From: Bradyrhizobium sp. CCBAU 51627
GTDB taxonomy: Bacteria > Pseudomonadota > Alphaproteobacteria > Rhizobiales > Xanthobacteraceae
Length of the DNA: 64,000 nt
Assembly: GCF_028128765.1 (NCBI RefSeq)
Contig: NZ_LBJG01000027.1
Span: forward strand, 62,001-126,000
Direction of reading: 5' to 3'
This document shows positions 25,183 to 34,091 of this stretch, in pieces. Position numbers and translations under genes: made by a program. Each line of letters opens with the position of its first letter. The first letter of the stretch is position 1. A model generated the notes under the pieces. It was not told the DNA's origin. It was given only the letters and a program-made list of their open reading frames with translations, and did not search any database.

Positions 25183-25491
25183 CTACACTATCACCTTCCG
25201 CAGGAAGGTGCGCTCCTCCGCCATGATGAATTTGTTGTCCTCGGCAAAGTGGAAATTGGCCATGCCTTCCGCATCCTGCCGCAGCCGCGCGCGATAGGCC
25301 TCGTAGGCGGCCAGACTCTCGAAGCTGATCAGCGCAAAGGCGATGTTGTTGGTGCCCTCATGCGGCATGAAATAACCGATCAGGTCGCCGCCGCATTTCG
25401 GGATGATGGTGAGCCAGCGCTTCGAGTACTCCTCGAACTGCGCGCGCTTGAACGGATCGAGCTGGTAGCGGATGAAGACGGTGACGGACAT
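25183..25491 (-). CDS. NIPSNAP-family protein
   Basis: 102 residues from the ATG at 25491 (MSVTVFIRYQLDPFKRAQFE). The dimeric alpha-beta-barrel pattern and the segment CGGDLIGYFMPHEGTNNIAF match the NIPSNAP family. A frame open to 26349 upstream is antisense to the ArsR-type gene and not real. First gene of the group divergent from the ArsR-type regulator, which may control it. Confidence 0.88.
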   Translation of the reverse strand: MSVTVFIRYQLDPFKRAQFEEYSKRWLTIIPKCGGDLIGYFMPHEGTNNIAFALISFESLAAYEAYRARLRQDAEGMANFHFAEDNKFIMAEERTFLRKVIV

Positions 25492-25509
25492 GATGAGTTC
25501 TCCTGTTTC

Positions 25510-25591
25510 TTGCGAGCGCAGCGAAGCAATCCAGTAATCCTTCCGCGGAGACAGTCTGGATTGCTTCGTCGCTGCGCGCCTCGCAATGACG
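25510..25591. repeat. CGTCATTGCGAG-family inverted repeat
   Basis: CTTGCGAGCGCAGCGAAGCAATCCAG and its inverted partner CTGGATTGCTTCGTCGC...CTCGCAATGAC (shown in part) make long outer arms. It lies in the divergent region between the NIPSNAP gene and the ArsR-type regulator, upstream of both. Confidence 0.75.
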
Positions 25592-25625
25592 AGATGGTGA
25601 GAGGCTACGCCCTTGCCCGACCACA

Positions 25626-25649
25626 ATGCTTCGGCTATCATCGAAGCAT
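25626..25649. promoter_or_regulatory. Dyad overlapping the ArsR-type gene start
   Basis: ATGCTTCG and CGAAGCAT are perfect 8-base inverted arms with an 8-base spacer. The right arm covers the AT of the ATG start codon (25648). ArsR/SmtB proteins often bind 12-2-12-like dyads near their own start, so this is a candidate autoregulatory site. No SD is visible. Confidence 0.45.
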
Positions 25650-26346
25650 GAAAGCAGGACCCGACATCGCCATGGTCGCCTCGCTGGTCGGCGACCCCGC
25701 GCGCGCCAACATGCTTACGGCGCTGATGAACGGACGCGCGCTCACGGCAAGCGAGCTGGCGCAGGAAGCCGGCATCACGCCGCAGACCGCGAGCTCGCAC
25801 CTCGCCAAGCTCGAGGCCGGCGGGCTGGTCGAGCCGGAGAAGCAGGGCCGTCACCGCTATTACCGCCTGACTGACGACGACGTCGCCGGGGTGCTCGAAG
25901 GCCTTGCGGGCCTTGCCGCGCGCACCGGCCATATGCGCGTGCGCACTGGACCGAAGGACCCGGCGCTGCGCCGTGCGCGGATCTGCTATGACCACCTCGC
26001 CGGCGACCTCGGCGTGCAGATGCTCGACACGATGCGTGCGCGAAATCTCGTCAGGCAGAAGAAGCAAGACATCGAGCTGACGGCGGAAGGCGAGCGCTTC
26101 CTGGCCAAGCATTTGCAGATCTCGCCTGAGATGCTCAGCCATCCGCGCCGCCCGGTCTGCAAGGCCTGCCTCGACTGGAGCGAACGGCGCCACCATCTCG
26201 CCGGCACGCTGGGCGCCGCCATCATGCAGCGCTTCTCCGAGCTGAAATGGGCAGCGCGCGACGCCACGCCCGGCAGCCGCGTGGTGAACTTCACCCGCAC
26301 CGGCGAGAAGCAGTTCGCGGCGCTGTTCGGGAACGGGAAAGACTGA
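25648..26346 (+). CDS. ArsR-type winged-helix transcriptional regulator
   Basis: 232 residues from the ATG at 25648. Winged helix at about 8-85: VASLVGDPARANMLTALMNG, ASELAQEAGITPQTASSHLA, LEAGGLVEPEKQGRHRYYRL. No CxC metal site is present in the recognition helix. A C-terminal half with GDLGVQMLDTMRARNLV and a Cys pair (PVCKACLDWSERRHHL) is the usual extended form in rhizobia, a possible redox or ligand sensor. Divergent from the NIPSNAP-ABM-PEPM-like group, its probable target. Confidence 0.9.
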   Translation: MKAGPDIAMVASLVGDPARANMLTALMNGRALTASELAQEAGITPQTASSHLAKLEAGGLVEPEKQGRHRYYRLTDDDVAGVLEGLAGLAARTGHMRVRTGPKDPALRRARICYDHLAGDLGVQMLDTMRARNLVRQKKQDIELTAEGERFLAKHLQISPEMLSHPRRPVCKACLDWSERRHHLAGTLGAAIMQRFSELKWAARDATPGSRVVNFTRTGEKQFAALFGNGKD

Positions 26347-26436
26347 CACGCGTTTGCGTGTCAGCTGTCACCGTCGTCGTGACCGCGCTTGACCCGGCCA
26401 TTCACGTTTTCACGGGTCAAAAACACGAGACCTCCC

Positions 26437-27444
26437 ATGAACCGCATCATTCCGGCCGCGCTCGCAGCCGCCCTGCTCGCTGTCCCACTCGCAGCCCGCG
26501 CCACCGACGCGCCACAACGCGAACCCTACGGCATCGCGCTCGAAGGTTTTGCCTATCCCTATCCCGTGCACCTGCTGCCGGTCGTCAATGACGGCGAGCG
26601 GCTCAGCATGGCCTATATGGACGTCGCGGCGTCGCAGCCGAACGGCCGCACCGTGGTGCTGCTGCACGGGCGCAATTTTCCGTCGAGCTATTGGGCTGAT
26701 GTCATCAAGATGCTGAGCGAGGCCGGCTATCGCGTCGTGGTGCCGGACCAGATCGGCTTCGGCAAATCCTCCAAGCCTGTGGGCGAGCTGCATTTCGATA
26801 CGCTGGCGCGCAACACCATCGCGCTGCTCGATCATCTCAAGATCGACAAAGCCGACATCGTCGCGCATTCAATGGGCGGCATGCTGGGCGTGCGCATCGC
26901 GCGCGCCTATCCGGACCGCGTCACCCATCTGGTGCTGACCGCACCGATCGGCCTCGAGGACTATCGCCTCTACGTGCCGCCGACGCCGACCGAGAAGATG
27001 ATGGAGGCCGAAGACAAGCTCACCGCCGACGGCTATCGCAACCAGCTCCAGACCAACTATGCGATCAAGCTGCCGCCCGACGCCATCGCGCCGTTCACCG
27101 ATGCCCGCTTCAACATCAAGGGCAGCCCGGACTATCCGCGCTGGCTGCATGCCTTCGTCTCTTCCGGCCAGATGATCTATCGCGAGCCGGTCGCGCACGA
27201 GATCGCTCTCATCACGGGACCCGTGCTGTTCATCATGGGCGCCGACGATCACAATGCACCGGGCAGACCGAACGCGCCGGAAGCATTGCGCACGAAGATG
27301 GGACAAAACGCCGCGCTCGCAAAAGCACTGGCAGCAAAGATGCCGGATGCGCGGGCGGAGGTAATCCCGGACACCGGCCACCTCGTTTTCCTGGAGGCGC
27401 CGGAGAAGTACAAGGAAATGGTGTTGAGCTTTCTCCGCCGCTAG
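26437..27444 (+). CDS. Secreted alpha/beta hydrolase
   Basis: 335 residues. A signal peptide (about 1-22) is followed by an alpha/beta-hydrolase core: oxyanion loop VVLLHGRNFPSSYW, nucleophile elbow AHSMGGM with Ser145, acid near GADDHNAPG (about 269) and His in PDTGHLVFLE (about 313). Lid region is moderate in size. The catalytic triad looks complete, so an esterase, lipase or epoxide-type hydrolase is possible; the substrate is unknown. Monocistronic with a hairpin after the stop. Confidence 0.9.
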   Translation: MNRIIPAALAAALLAVPLAARATDAPQREPYGIALEGFAYPYPVHLLPVVNDGERLSMAYMDVAASQPNGRTVVLLHGRNFPSSYWADVIKMLSEAGYRVVVPDQIGFGKSSKPVGELHFDTLARNTIALLDHLKIDKADIVAHSMGGMLGVRIARAYPDRVTHLVLTAPIGLEDYRLYVPPTPTEKMMEAEDKLTADGYRNQLQTNYAIKLPPDAIAPFTDARFNIKGSPDYPRWLHAFVSSGQMIYREPVAHEIALITGPVLFIMGADDHNAPGRPNAPEALRTKMGQNAALAKALAAKMPDARAEVIPDTGHLVFLEAPEKYKEMVLSFLRR

Positions 27445-27453
27445 CGCCATTCA

Positions 27454-27477
27454 TGTCGCGCAAAGCCGCGCGCGACA
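27454..27477 (+). terminator. Hairpin after the alpha/beta-hydrolase gene
   Basis: Perfect 8-base arms TGTCGCGC and GCGCGACA around an 8-base loop begin 10 bases after the stop at 27444. The sequence after it (AATGTTCATG) has no U tract, so function as a terminator is uncertain. Confidence 0.5.
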
Positions 27478-27634
27478 AATGTTCATGCCGCATTCAGATC
27501 ATGATTGGCAGGCTTGCATCGCAACGTGCCGACACGACTGCCAGATTTAACGTGTCGAATCGTGTCTTTTGATTCATCGTGCGCGCAAGCGCGCAAGCTC
27601 AAAGATTTGCCCCAAGGACGAGAAGGAAGACCCC

Positions 27635-27880
27635 ATGAAATATCTCTTCGCCGCCCTGATGGTCGCCGGCGCGGTCGTCGGGTTCGGCGAGGCGGCCAGC
27701 GCCGCCGGCGGTTGCGGACCGGGCTGGTATCTCGGCCCCTATGGCGGCTGCCGTCCGATGCGCGGTCCGGTTGTCGTGCGCCCCGCTCCCGTCGTGGTCG
27801 CCCCGCCTGTCGTCGTCGTGCGCCCGCGCGTTTGCCCCTACGGCTTCCGCTGGTACGCCGGCCGCTGCCGTCCGTTCTGA
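27635..27880 (+). CDS. Small secreted GCG_CRPN-type protein
   Basis: 81 residues. A signal peptide (about 1-23, ASA end) precedes GGCGPGWYLGPYGGCRPM, the GCG...CRP(N) prefix domain found in many Bradyrhizobium exported proteins, here with Met in the last place. A Val/Pro low-complexity stretch and a final CPYGFRWYAGRCRPF module, also a Cys pair, follow. AAGGAAG lies upstream of the ATG at 27635. Function unknown. Confidence 0.8.
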   Translation: MKYLFAALMVAGAVVGFGEAASAAGGCGPGWYLGPYGGCRPMRGPVVVRPAPVVVAPPVVVVRPRVCPYGFRWYAGRCRPF

Positions 27881-27899
27881 TCTTCCGCACCATGCGAAA

Positions 27900-27923
27900 G
27901 GCCGCGCATGAGCCTGCGCGGCC
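27900..27923 (+). terminator. Intrinsic terminator after the GCG_CRPN gene
   Basis: Eight-base arms GGCCGCGC and GCGCGGCC with an 8-base loop, followed by ATTTTCATT. It starts 20 bases after the stop codon at 27880. Confidence 0.75.
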
Positions 27924-27995
27924 ATTTTCATTGAGCGCCTGACGTCAATAAAAAGGGAATCGTGATCGCGATCTCCTCTTTCATTCCACGCGCTG

Positions 27996-28306
27996 TTACC
28001 AATGACGCCAGTGATTGCGATGCCAGCGACGACGCCAGCCCCAATGGCGATGGCGCCAGCCCCAGTGACGATGGTGCCAGCCCCAGTGACGGTGGTGCCA
28101 GCGGCCGCGCCAGTGCACCTGCTCGGGCTTGAGCTGCGCGACTTCCTCGCTGCTGGTCACCGCAGGATCAACTTCCGGACTGCCCTGGGGCATGCCGGCA
28201 CGACGCAGCGGCTGCGGCGCCGATGGCGCGGCCTGTGCGGCGGCATCAACGCGGCGGCTCCCGCCGCGACACCAAGGGCAAGTTTCAAAAAGTTCCTACG
28301 CTCCAT
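27996..28306 (-). pseudogene. Tat-signal His/Trp-repeat small protein, frameshifted
   Basis: From the ATG at 28306 the frame gives a Tat-like signal (MERRNFLKLALGVAAGAAAL) and then goes off into Arg-rich non-family sequence. Shifting by one base near 28243 gives AAAQAAPSAPQPLRRAGMPQ, and onward through EEVAQLKPEQVHWRGRW into HWGW/HRHW repeats ending NHWRHW at 27996. One missing base in the TTGATGCC context explains both halves. Restored length is 103 residues. The HW repeats are a 21-base DNA repeat. Role unknown; mutation or sequence error. Confidence 0.75.
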
Positions 28307-28478
28307 GGCGTGTCCTCTGTTTGATCGATCAAGTGATGCAGAGGAAGTGTCGCGACGATGATATGAACTGCCACCGAATCGCTCGTTCAGATGTGGGCCC
28401 ATGCGAAAAAAAGATCTCTCGACATGTCGGAACGCGCTTTCTCCACCCGTCCTCTGCCAGACAGCACGGAGACACCAC

Positions 28479-29132
<654 letters not shown>

Positions 29133-29224
29133 CCCGCCGCACATCATTAACCCGCCGTTAGCCATACGCTCATGGCCACTGGAACGAAGCAATTTGCTTC
29201 AAATTGTCCGGTGGAAGGTGACAC

Positions 29225-29377
29225 ATGACCCGCATCGACTATCTCAGAGAGCAAGTAGCCCGTGCCGAGCGTCTGGCGAAAGCGATCCTCGACCAGCAAA
29301 CCTCGGAACGGCTCCAAGCGTTCGCCGCCGAATGTCGCGCGGAGTTGCAGGTGCTGAACCTCAAGCCTGCCGCGTAA
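29225..29377 (+). CDS. 50-residue hypothetical protein
   Basis: ATG at 29225 with GGAAGGTG a few bases upstream, stop TAA at 29377. The product (MTRIDYLREQVARAERLAKA followed by ILDQQTSERLQAFAAE and a short tail) is one amphipathic, probably coiled-coil helix with a single Cys. The SD and codon use support translation. Too short for most ORF cut-offs. Function unknown. Confidence 0.7.
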   Translation: MTRIDYLREQVARAERLAKAILDQQTSERLQAFAAECRAELQVLNLKPAA

Positions 29378-29386
29378 GGTAGCGCA

Positions 29387-29734
29387 CTACACCAGCTTCA
29401 TCGGCGTATCGGTGACCACGCGGAGATCAATCCTGCCGATCAGCGCGGCGCGGCGCGCCTCGGCAGCAGCGATCGCACCGTCCGTCTGCCGCAACGTGCT
29501 GATGTTCGAGCCGAGCGAGACGATGCCGCCGAGCACCAGCGCGATCGAGCCGAGCGCGGCGGTCTGACCAAAACCAAACAGCCCGAGGATGGTGATCACG
29601 AGCAGCGCCGCACCGCCGCCGATCGCGATCTTGGACGCCAGGATGTACTTCCGGCACCGCTCCGCGATCTCGGCGAGCCGCTCGATCCGGTCTTCGATGT
29701 CGGAGATTTCGTCGGTCGGATCGTCTTCGGTCAT
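29387..29734 (-). CDS. Two-helix membrane hypothetical protein
   Basis: 115 residues. An acidic N-terminus with an amphipathic helix (ISDIEDRIERLAEIAERCRK) leads into two membrane segments (about 33-55 and 58-80: GGGAALLVITILGLFGFGQ and LGSIALVLGGIVSLGSNIS), then a charged helix (EARRAALIGRIDL). Resembles small inner-membrane proteins of unknown role. It converges on the 50-residue gene at 29377. Confidence 0.7.
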   Translation of the reverse strand: MTEDDPTDEISDIEDRIERLAEIAERCRKYILASKIAIGGGAALLVITILGLFGFGQTAALGSIALVLGGIVSLGSNISTLRQTDGAIAAAEARRAALIGRIDLRVVTDTPMKLV

Positions 29735-29801
29735 TGGCTATCAACCAGCAACGGTCGACGGAGAACCCGGATTTTGCTTGCGCTCCATCCGGGCTACGAT
29801 C

Positions 29802-31334
29802 TCACAGCGGCAAATTGTCGTGCTTCTTCGCCGGCGCTTCCACCTTCTTGTCCTTCAGCATCGCCAGCGCCCGCGCGATCCGCTTCCGTGTCGAGTGCGG
29901 CATGATGACGTCGTCGATGTAACCGCGCTCGGCGGCGATGAAGGGTGACAGGAAGCGGTCCTCGTATTCCTTGGTGCGCGCGGCGATCTTGTCGGGGTCG
30001 CCGATGTCAGAGCGGAAGATGATCTCGACCGCGCCCTTGGCGCCCATCACCGCGATCTGGGCGGTCGGCCAGGCGTAGTTCATGTCGGCGCCGATTTCCT
30101 TGGACGCCATGACGTCGAAGGCGCCGCCATAGGCCTTGCGGGTGATGACGGTGACGAGCGGCACCGTGCACTGCGAGTAGGCGAACAACAGCTTTGCGCC
30201 GTGCTTGATCAGGCCACCATATTCCTGCGCGGTTCCGGGTAAGAAGCCCGGCACGTCGACGAAGGTGACGATCGGGATGTTGAAGGCATCGCAGAAGCGG
30301 ACAAATCGCGCGGCCTTCCGCGATGCGTCAGAGTCGAGCACGCCGGCCAGCACCATCGGCTGATTGGCGACGAAGCCGACGGTGCGGCCGGCGATGCGGC
30401 CGAAGCCGGTGACGATGTTCTTGGCAAAGGCTTCCGCGATCTCGAAGAAGTCGCCCTCGTCCACGACTTTCAGGATCAGCTCCTTCATGTCATAGGGCTT
30501 GTTCGGATTGTCGGGGATCAGCGTGTCGAGCGACATGTCGATCCGTGCAGGATCGTCGAAGCTCGGCCATTCCGGCACGCCGTCGCTGTTGTTGGACGGC
30601 AGGAAGTCGATCAGGCGCCGCATCTGCAATAGCGTCTCGACGTCGTTCTCGAAGGCGCCGTCCGCGATCGAGGAGCGCGTGGCGTGCACCGAGGCGCCGC
30701 CGAGTTCCTCGGCGGTCACGACCTCGTTGGTGACGGTCTTCACGACATCCGGGCCGGTGACGAACATGTAGCTGGTGTTCTTCACCATGAAGATGAAGTC
30801 GGTCATCGCGGGCGAATAGACATCGCCGCCGGCGCAGGGGCCCATGATGACCGAGATCTGCGGGATCACGCCCGAGGCGAGCACGTTGCGGCGGAACACG
30901 TAGGAATAACCGGCGAGCGCGGCAACGCCCTCCTGGATGCGGGCACCGCCCGCGTCATAGAGGCCGATGATGGGCGCCCGCGCCTTCATCGCCATGTCCT
31001 GGAGTTTTGTGATCTTCAGCGCGTGCGTTTCGGACAGCGAGCCGCCGAACACGGTAAAGTCTTTTGCGAAGACGAACGTCTTGCGGCCGTTGACGGTGCC
31101 CCAGCCGGTGACGACGCCGTCGCCGGGGACCTTGGTCTTCTCCATGCCGAACTCGGTGGAGCGGTGCTCGACGAACATGTCGAACTCCTCGAACGATCCC
31201 TTGTCGAGCAGGAGCTCGATGCGCTCGCGCGCGGTCAGCTTGCCGCGGGCGTGCTGCGCCTCGATGCGCTTCTCCCCGCCGCCGAGCTTGGCCCCGGCAC
31301 GACGGTCTTCAAGGGCGTCCAGGATATGTTTCAT
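29802..31334 (-). CDS. pccB: Acyl-CoA (propionyl-CoA) carboxylase beta subunit
   Basis: 510 residues, the normal length. Crotonase-like carboxyltransferase with the two oxyanion-hole regions: GARIQEGVAALAGY in the N domain and EYGGLIKHGAKLLFAYSQ in the C domain. Motifs GGSLSETHALKITKLQDMAM, MGPCAGGDVYSPAMTDF and ITRKAYGGAFDVMASKEIGAD match PccB. It transfers carboxyl from biotin to propionyl-CoA, giving methylmalonyl-CoA, with a biotin-carrying alpha subunit encoded elsewhere (no pccA adjacent). Confidence 0.95.
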   Translation of the reverse strand: MKHILDALEDRRAGAKLGGGEKRIEAQHARGKLTARERIELLLDKGSFEEFDMFVEHRSTEFGMEKTKVPGDGVVTGWGTVNGRKTFVFAKDFTVFGGSLSETHALKITKLQDMAMKARAPIIGLYDAGGARIQEGVAALAGYSYVFRRNVLASGVIPQISVIMGPCAGGDVYSPAMTDFIFMVKNTSYMFVTGPDVVKTVTNEVVTAEELGGASVHATRSSIADGAFENDVETLLQMRRLIDFLPSNNSDGVPEWPSFDDPARIDMSLDTLIPDNPNKPYDMKELILKVVDEGDFFEIAEAFAKNIVTGFGRIAGRTVGFVANQPMVLAGVLDSDASRKAARFVRFCDAFNIPIVTFVDVPGFLPGTAQEYGGLIKHGAKLLFAYSQCTVPLVTVITRKAYGGAFDVMASKEIGADMNYAWPTAQIAVMGAKGAVEIIFRSDIGDPDKIAARTKEYEDRFLSPFIAAERGYIDDVIMPHSTRKRIARALAMLKDKKVEAPAKKHDNLPL

Positions 31335-31474
31335 TTGCTCCCGCCAGTTCTTAAGTGATGCGGGGTTCTAACACGGCATTTTGCGGGGCGGGAAGCGGCT
31401 TTCAGCCTTGCAGGGCAGCCCTGAATCAGCGTGAAAGCGCAAGGAATTTCAGAGTTTTGCCGCGGGAGGCGAGC

Positions 31475-31879
31475 ATGAGTGAAGCAACGGCCGAAACCGG
31501 CGCGGCAACGGGCGGCGTCAACATCCTGCTGCGGCTGGAGGGGCTGACCCTGTTTGCGGGGATGGTGGTGCTTTACTGGGCCTGGGACGGCTCCTGGTGG
31601 GTATTTGCCCTGCTCTTCTTCGTCCCCGATCTGAGCTTCCTGGCCTATCTCGTCGACGCCAAATTCGGCGCCATGGTCTACAACGCCGTCCACAGCTACA
31701 TGGCGCCGGTGGCGCTGCTGACGCTGGGCTTTGGCCTCGCCTCGCCCCTCACCTTGTCCATCGCCTTGATTTGGCTCGCCCATATCGGCATCGACCGGGC
31801 GCTGGGCTACGGCCTGAAATATTCCGCCGGCTTCGGCTTCACCCATTTGGGGCGGATCGGCCGGCAGAGCGGTACCTGA
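31475..31879 (+). CDS. DUF4260-family membrane protein
   Basis: 134 residues. SD GGGAGGC precedes the ATG at 31475. Four membrane segments; the family motif WWVFALLFFVPDLSFLAYLV is followed by VYNAVHSYMAPVALL and the end ALGYGLKYSAGFGFTHLGRI, matching DUF4260. Function unknown. A coiled-coil protein gene follows on the same strand. Confidence 0.88.
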   Translation: MSEATAETGAATGGVNILLRLEGLTLFAGMVVLYWAWDGSWWVFALLFFVPDLSFLAYLVDAKFGAMVYNAVHSYMAPVALLTLGFGLASPLTLSIALIWLAHIGIDRALGYGLKYSAGFGFTHLGRIGRQSGT

Positions 31880-32031
31880 TCCCGCCCACGGGATGGCCGG
31901 CATTTTATTGCCGTTGGCCGGTTGACCGGGCCAGCCGATTCAGGCTTGCTCCTGTCACGATCAGGCGCCGAATGTTGCGTGAGCTCAGTCGGTACGGCGG
32001 CGGTCATCACGTCCGGCTGCAAGCATCTCCC

Positions 32032-32628
32032 ATGTCCGCCACGGTCGTTCCCCTGCCTCCGAACAGAGCGTCCGAGACCACCGATTTCCTGCGGCGGATG
32101 GCCAGCATGGTGTCGGGCGGGAACGGCGAGATGCTGCTGCGTGCGGCCAGCTTGATCCAATCGCTGGCGCAGCGGGCGATGTCGGCCGAGCGGCTGTTTC
32201 ACGAGCAGCAGGAGGAGAACAAGCACCTCGCCGAGCGGCGTGCAGCCGCCGAGCTCGCCTCCAACGCCATGATCAATCAGATCGCCGCGCTGCGGACGCA
32301 GCTTGCGGAGGTCACCACGGCCGCCGCCGCCGAACGCGCCGCCTTCGATACCGAGCGCGGCAAGCTGCTCATGCTGATGCGGGATGCGGAGAGTCACATC
32401 GGCAAGCTCACCACCGAGCTCGAGAGCTTGCGGACCTCCGTCGATGCTTTCAACGAGACCGTCGTCTCAGTGCCGATCGAAGTGCTGCGGCTGGCGCGCA
32501 CCCAGTTCGACTATCTCTCCAGCGACTTTGCGCGCAAAGGCGATGTGATCTCGGCGGCGATGAGCGAGATCGGCGGCTTCGCCATCGACCAGGCGCTGAC
32601 GGCGAAGAATCCGGCCGACAAGACGTGA
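32032..32628 (+). CDS. Coiled-coil hypothetical protein
   Basis: 198 residues from the ATG at 32032; the ATG at 31973 is an alternative. The N-terminal part has VVPLPPNRASETTDFLRRMA, the middle (about 45-140) is a long heptad-rich coiled coil (SAERLFHEQQEENKHLAERR, AELASNAMINQIAALRTQLA), and the C-terminus ends KNPADKT. No signal or membrane segment. Possibly a cytoplasmic structural or adaptor protein; function unknown. Confidence 0.75.
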   Translation: MSATVVPLPPNRASETTDFLRRMASMVSGGNGEMLLRAASLIQSLAQRAMSAERLFHEQQEENKHLAERRAAAELASNAMINQIAALRTQLAEVTTAAAAERAAFDTERGKLLMLMRDAESHIGKLTTELESLRTSVDAFNETVVSVPIEVLRLARTQFDYLSSDFARKGDVISAAMSEIGGFAIDQALTAKNPADKT

Positions 32629-32697
32629 GGCGCGCCCGCGCAAATTGACAGCGCGCACGGGCGTTGATCTACTTCCCGAAAATCAAGGGAGGATCCG

Positions 32698-33690
32698 ATG
32701 CCGACGGCATTGCGCGCCGCTGCGGCGCTTATCGCGCTCTGCATTTCGACCGGGCTCGCCAGCGCTCAATCGCTTCCCAAGAACGCGCCGGCCCGGACCG
32801 AGATCTTCCCGATCCCGTCACTCACCCTCTCCGACCAGCAATTCCTCAGCGGCGATGCCGCGGCCGGAAAGCCGGTCACGGTTGCCGGCGAATTCCGCGT
32901 CGCGCAAGGCTCGGGCAAGATGCCGGTCGTCGTGCTGATGCACGGTTCAAGCGGCGTCAGCCCCACCACGGACGCCTGGGTGCACGCGTTCAACGCCATG
33001 GGCATCTCGACCTTCGTCATCGACGGCTTTACCGGCCGCGGTCTCACCGTGGTCGGACCGAACCAGGCTCTGCTCGGCCGGCTCAATCTCATCATCGACG
33101 TCTATCGCTCGCTGGAGATTTTGGCGAAGCACCCGCGGGTCGATCCTGACCGCATCGTGCTGATGGGCTTTTCGCGCGGCGGCCAGGCGACGCTCTATGC
33201 GAGCCTCGACCGCTTCCACAAGCTCTGGAACAGGTCCGGCCTGCAGTTCGCGGCCTACATCCCGTTCTATCCCGATTGCTCGACGACCTATCAGACCGAC
33301 ACCGAAGTCGCCGCGCGTCCGATCCGCATCTTCCACGGCACGCCCGATGACTATAACCCCGTGAGGAGCTGCAAGGCCTTCGTCGAGCGGCTCAAGTCTG
33401 CGGGACGCGACGTGGTGCTGACCGAATATCCTGACAGCGCGCACGGCTTCGACAGCGGCCTGCTCGGCGTCAACAGGGTCACGGTCTCGGCCAACTCGCA
33501 GACCGTACGCAACTGCCACATCAAAGAGGGCGACGGCGGCGTGCTGATGAACGGCGATACCAACGCGCCATTCACCTACAAGGACGCGTGCGTCGAGCTC
33601 AACCCGCATGTCGGCGGCAATCCCGCCACGGCCGCGGAGTCGCAGAAAGCGGTGGTGGAGTTCCTGCAGGCGTTGTTCAAGCTGGGATAG
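32698..33690 (+). CDS. Secreted dienelactone-hydrolase-type alpha/beta hydrolase
   Basis: 330 residues with a signal peptide (about 1-23). DLH-fold features: oxyanion loop VVVLMHGSSGVSPT, nucleophile elbow LMGFSRGGQ with Ser159, acid Asp217/218 in HGTPDDYNP and His249 in DSAHGFDSG, so the triad is complete. A C-terminal extension of ~60 residues (YKDACVELNPHVGGNPAT) is unusual for plain DLH. Substrate unknown. SD GGGAGG lies upstream. Confidence 0.88.
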   Translation: MPTALRAAAALIALCISTGLASAQSLPKNAPARTEIFPIPSLTLSDQQFLSGDAAAGKPVTVAGEFRVAQGSGKMPVVVLMHGSSGVSPTTDAWVHAFNAMGISTFVIDGFTGRGLTVVGPNQALLGRLNLIIDVYRSLEILAKHPRVDPDRIVLMGFSRGGQATLYASLDRFHKLWNRSGLQFAAYIPFYPDCSTTYQTDTEVAARPIRIFHGTPDDYNPVRSCKAFVERLKSAGRDVVLTEYPDSAHGFDSGLLGVNRVTVSANSQTVRNCHIKEGDGGVLMNGDTNAPFTYKDACVELNPHVGGNPATAAESQKAVVEFLQALFKLG

Positions 33691-33720
33691 AGCCGACGCC
33701 GGCACTACGAGTGCAGCTGC

Positions 33721-33802
33721 CGTAGGGTAAGCAAAAGCGAAAGCGTCCCCCACCAATTGCAGATGGCGGGCACGGCGCTGCGCGCCTTTGCCCAACCCTA
33801 CG
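33721..33802. repeat. CGTAGGGTGGGC-family inverted repeat
   Basis: Left arm CGTAGGGTAAGCAAAAGCG and right arm CGCGCCTTTGCCCAACCCTACG enclose imperfect inner pairs (GCGTCCCCCACC/GGCGGGCACGGCGC). Related to the copies at 17347-17442 and 43088-43114. It separates converging genes. Confidence 0.75.
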
Positions 33803-33827
33803 GCATCGCGTGTGCTGGCGTTATCCC

Positions 33828-34091
33828 CTACCGCCCCCGCCCCGACAGCCGCAGCACGAACACCAGCACTTCGGCCACGGCCTTGTAGAGATCGGGCGGG
33901 ATCTCCTCGCCGAGTTCAACCTTGGAGAGCGCGCCGGCGAGCACTTCATTCTCCTCGATCGGGATGTCATGCGCCCTGGCGATCTCGACGATCTTGGCAC
34001 CGATCGTGCCCTCGCCCTTGGCGACGACCACGGGCGCGCCGCGGCCCTTCTCGTAATGCAGCGCGATGGCGAGCTTGGACTCCTCGCTCAT
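33828..34091 (-). CDS. FlhB C-terminal-domain-like protein (FhlB type)
   Basis: 87 residues that match only the cytoplasmic part of FlhB after the NPTH cleavage site: LAIALHYEKGRGAPVVVAKG, ARAHDIPIEENEVLAGALSK, ELGEEIPPDLYKAVAEVLVF. NPTH itself and the membrane domain are absent. Such free FlhB-C proteins accompany fliK in several proteobacteria and may tune hook-length or substrate switching. Its ATG overlaps the fliK stop (ATGA), so the two are translationally coupled. Confidence 0.88.
   Translation of the reverse strand: MSEESKLAIALHYEKGRGAPVVVAKGEGTIGAKIVEIARAHDIPIEENEVLAGALSKVELGEEIPPDLYKAVAEVLVFVLRLSGRGR

Noticed and set aside
33828..34091. Type III secretion gene (YscU-like) as a sign of a secretion island
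   Set aside because: Only the FlhB-C part is present and it is coupled to fliK; no other secretion genes are nearby.
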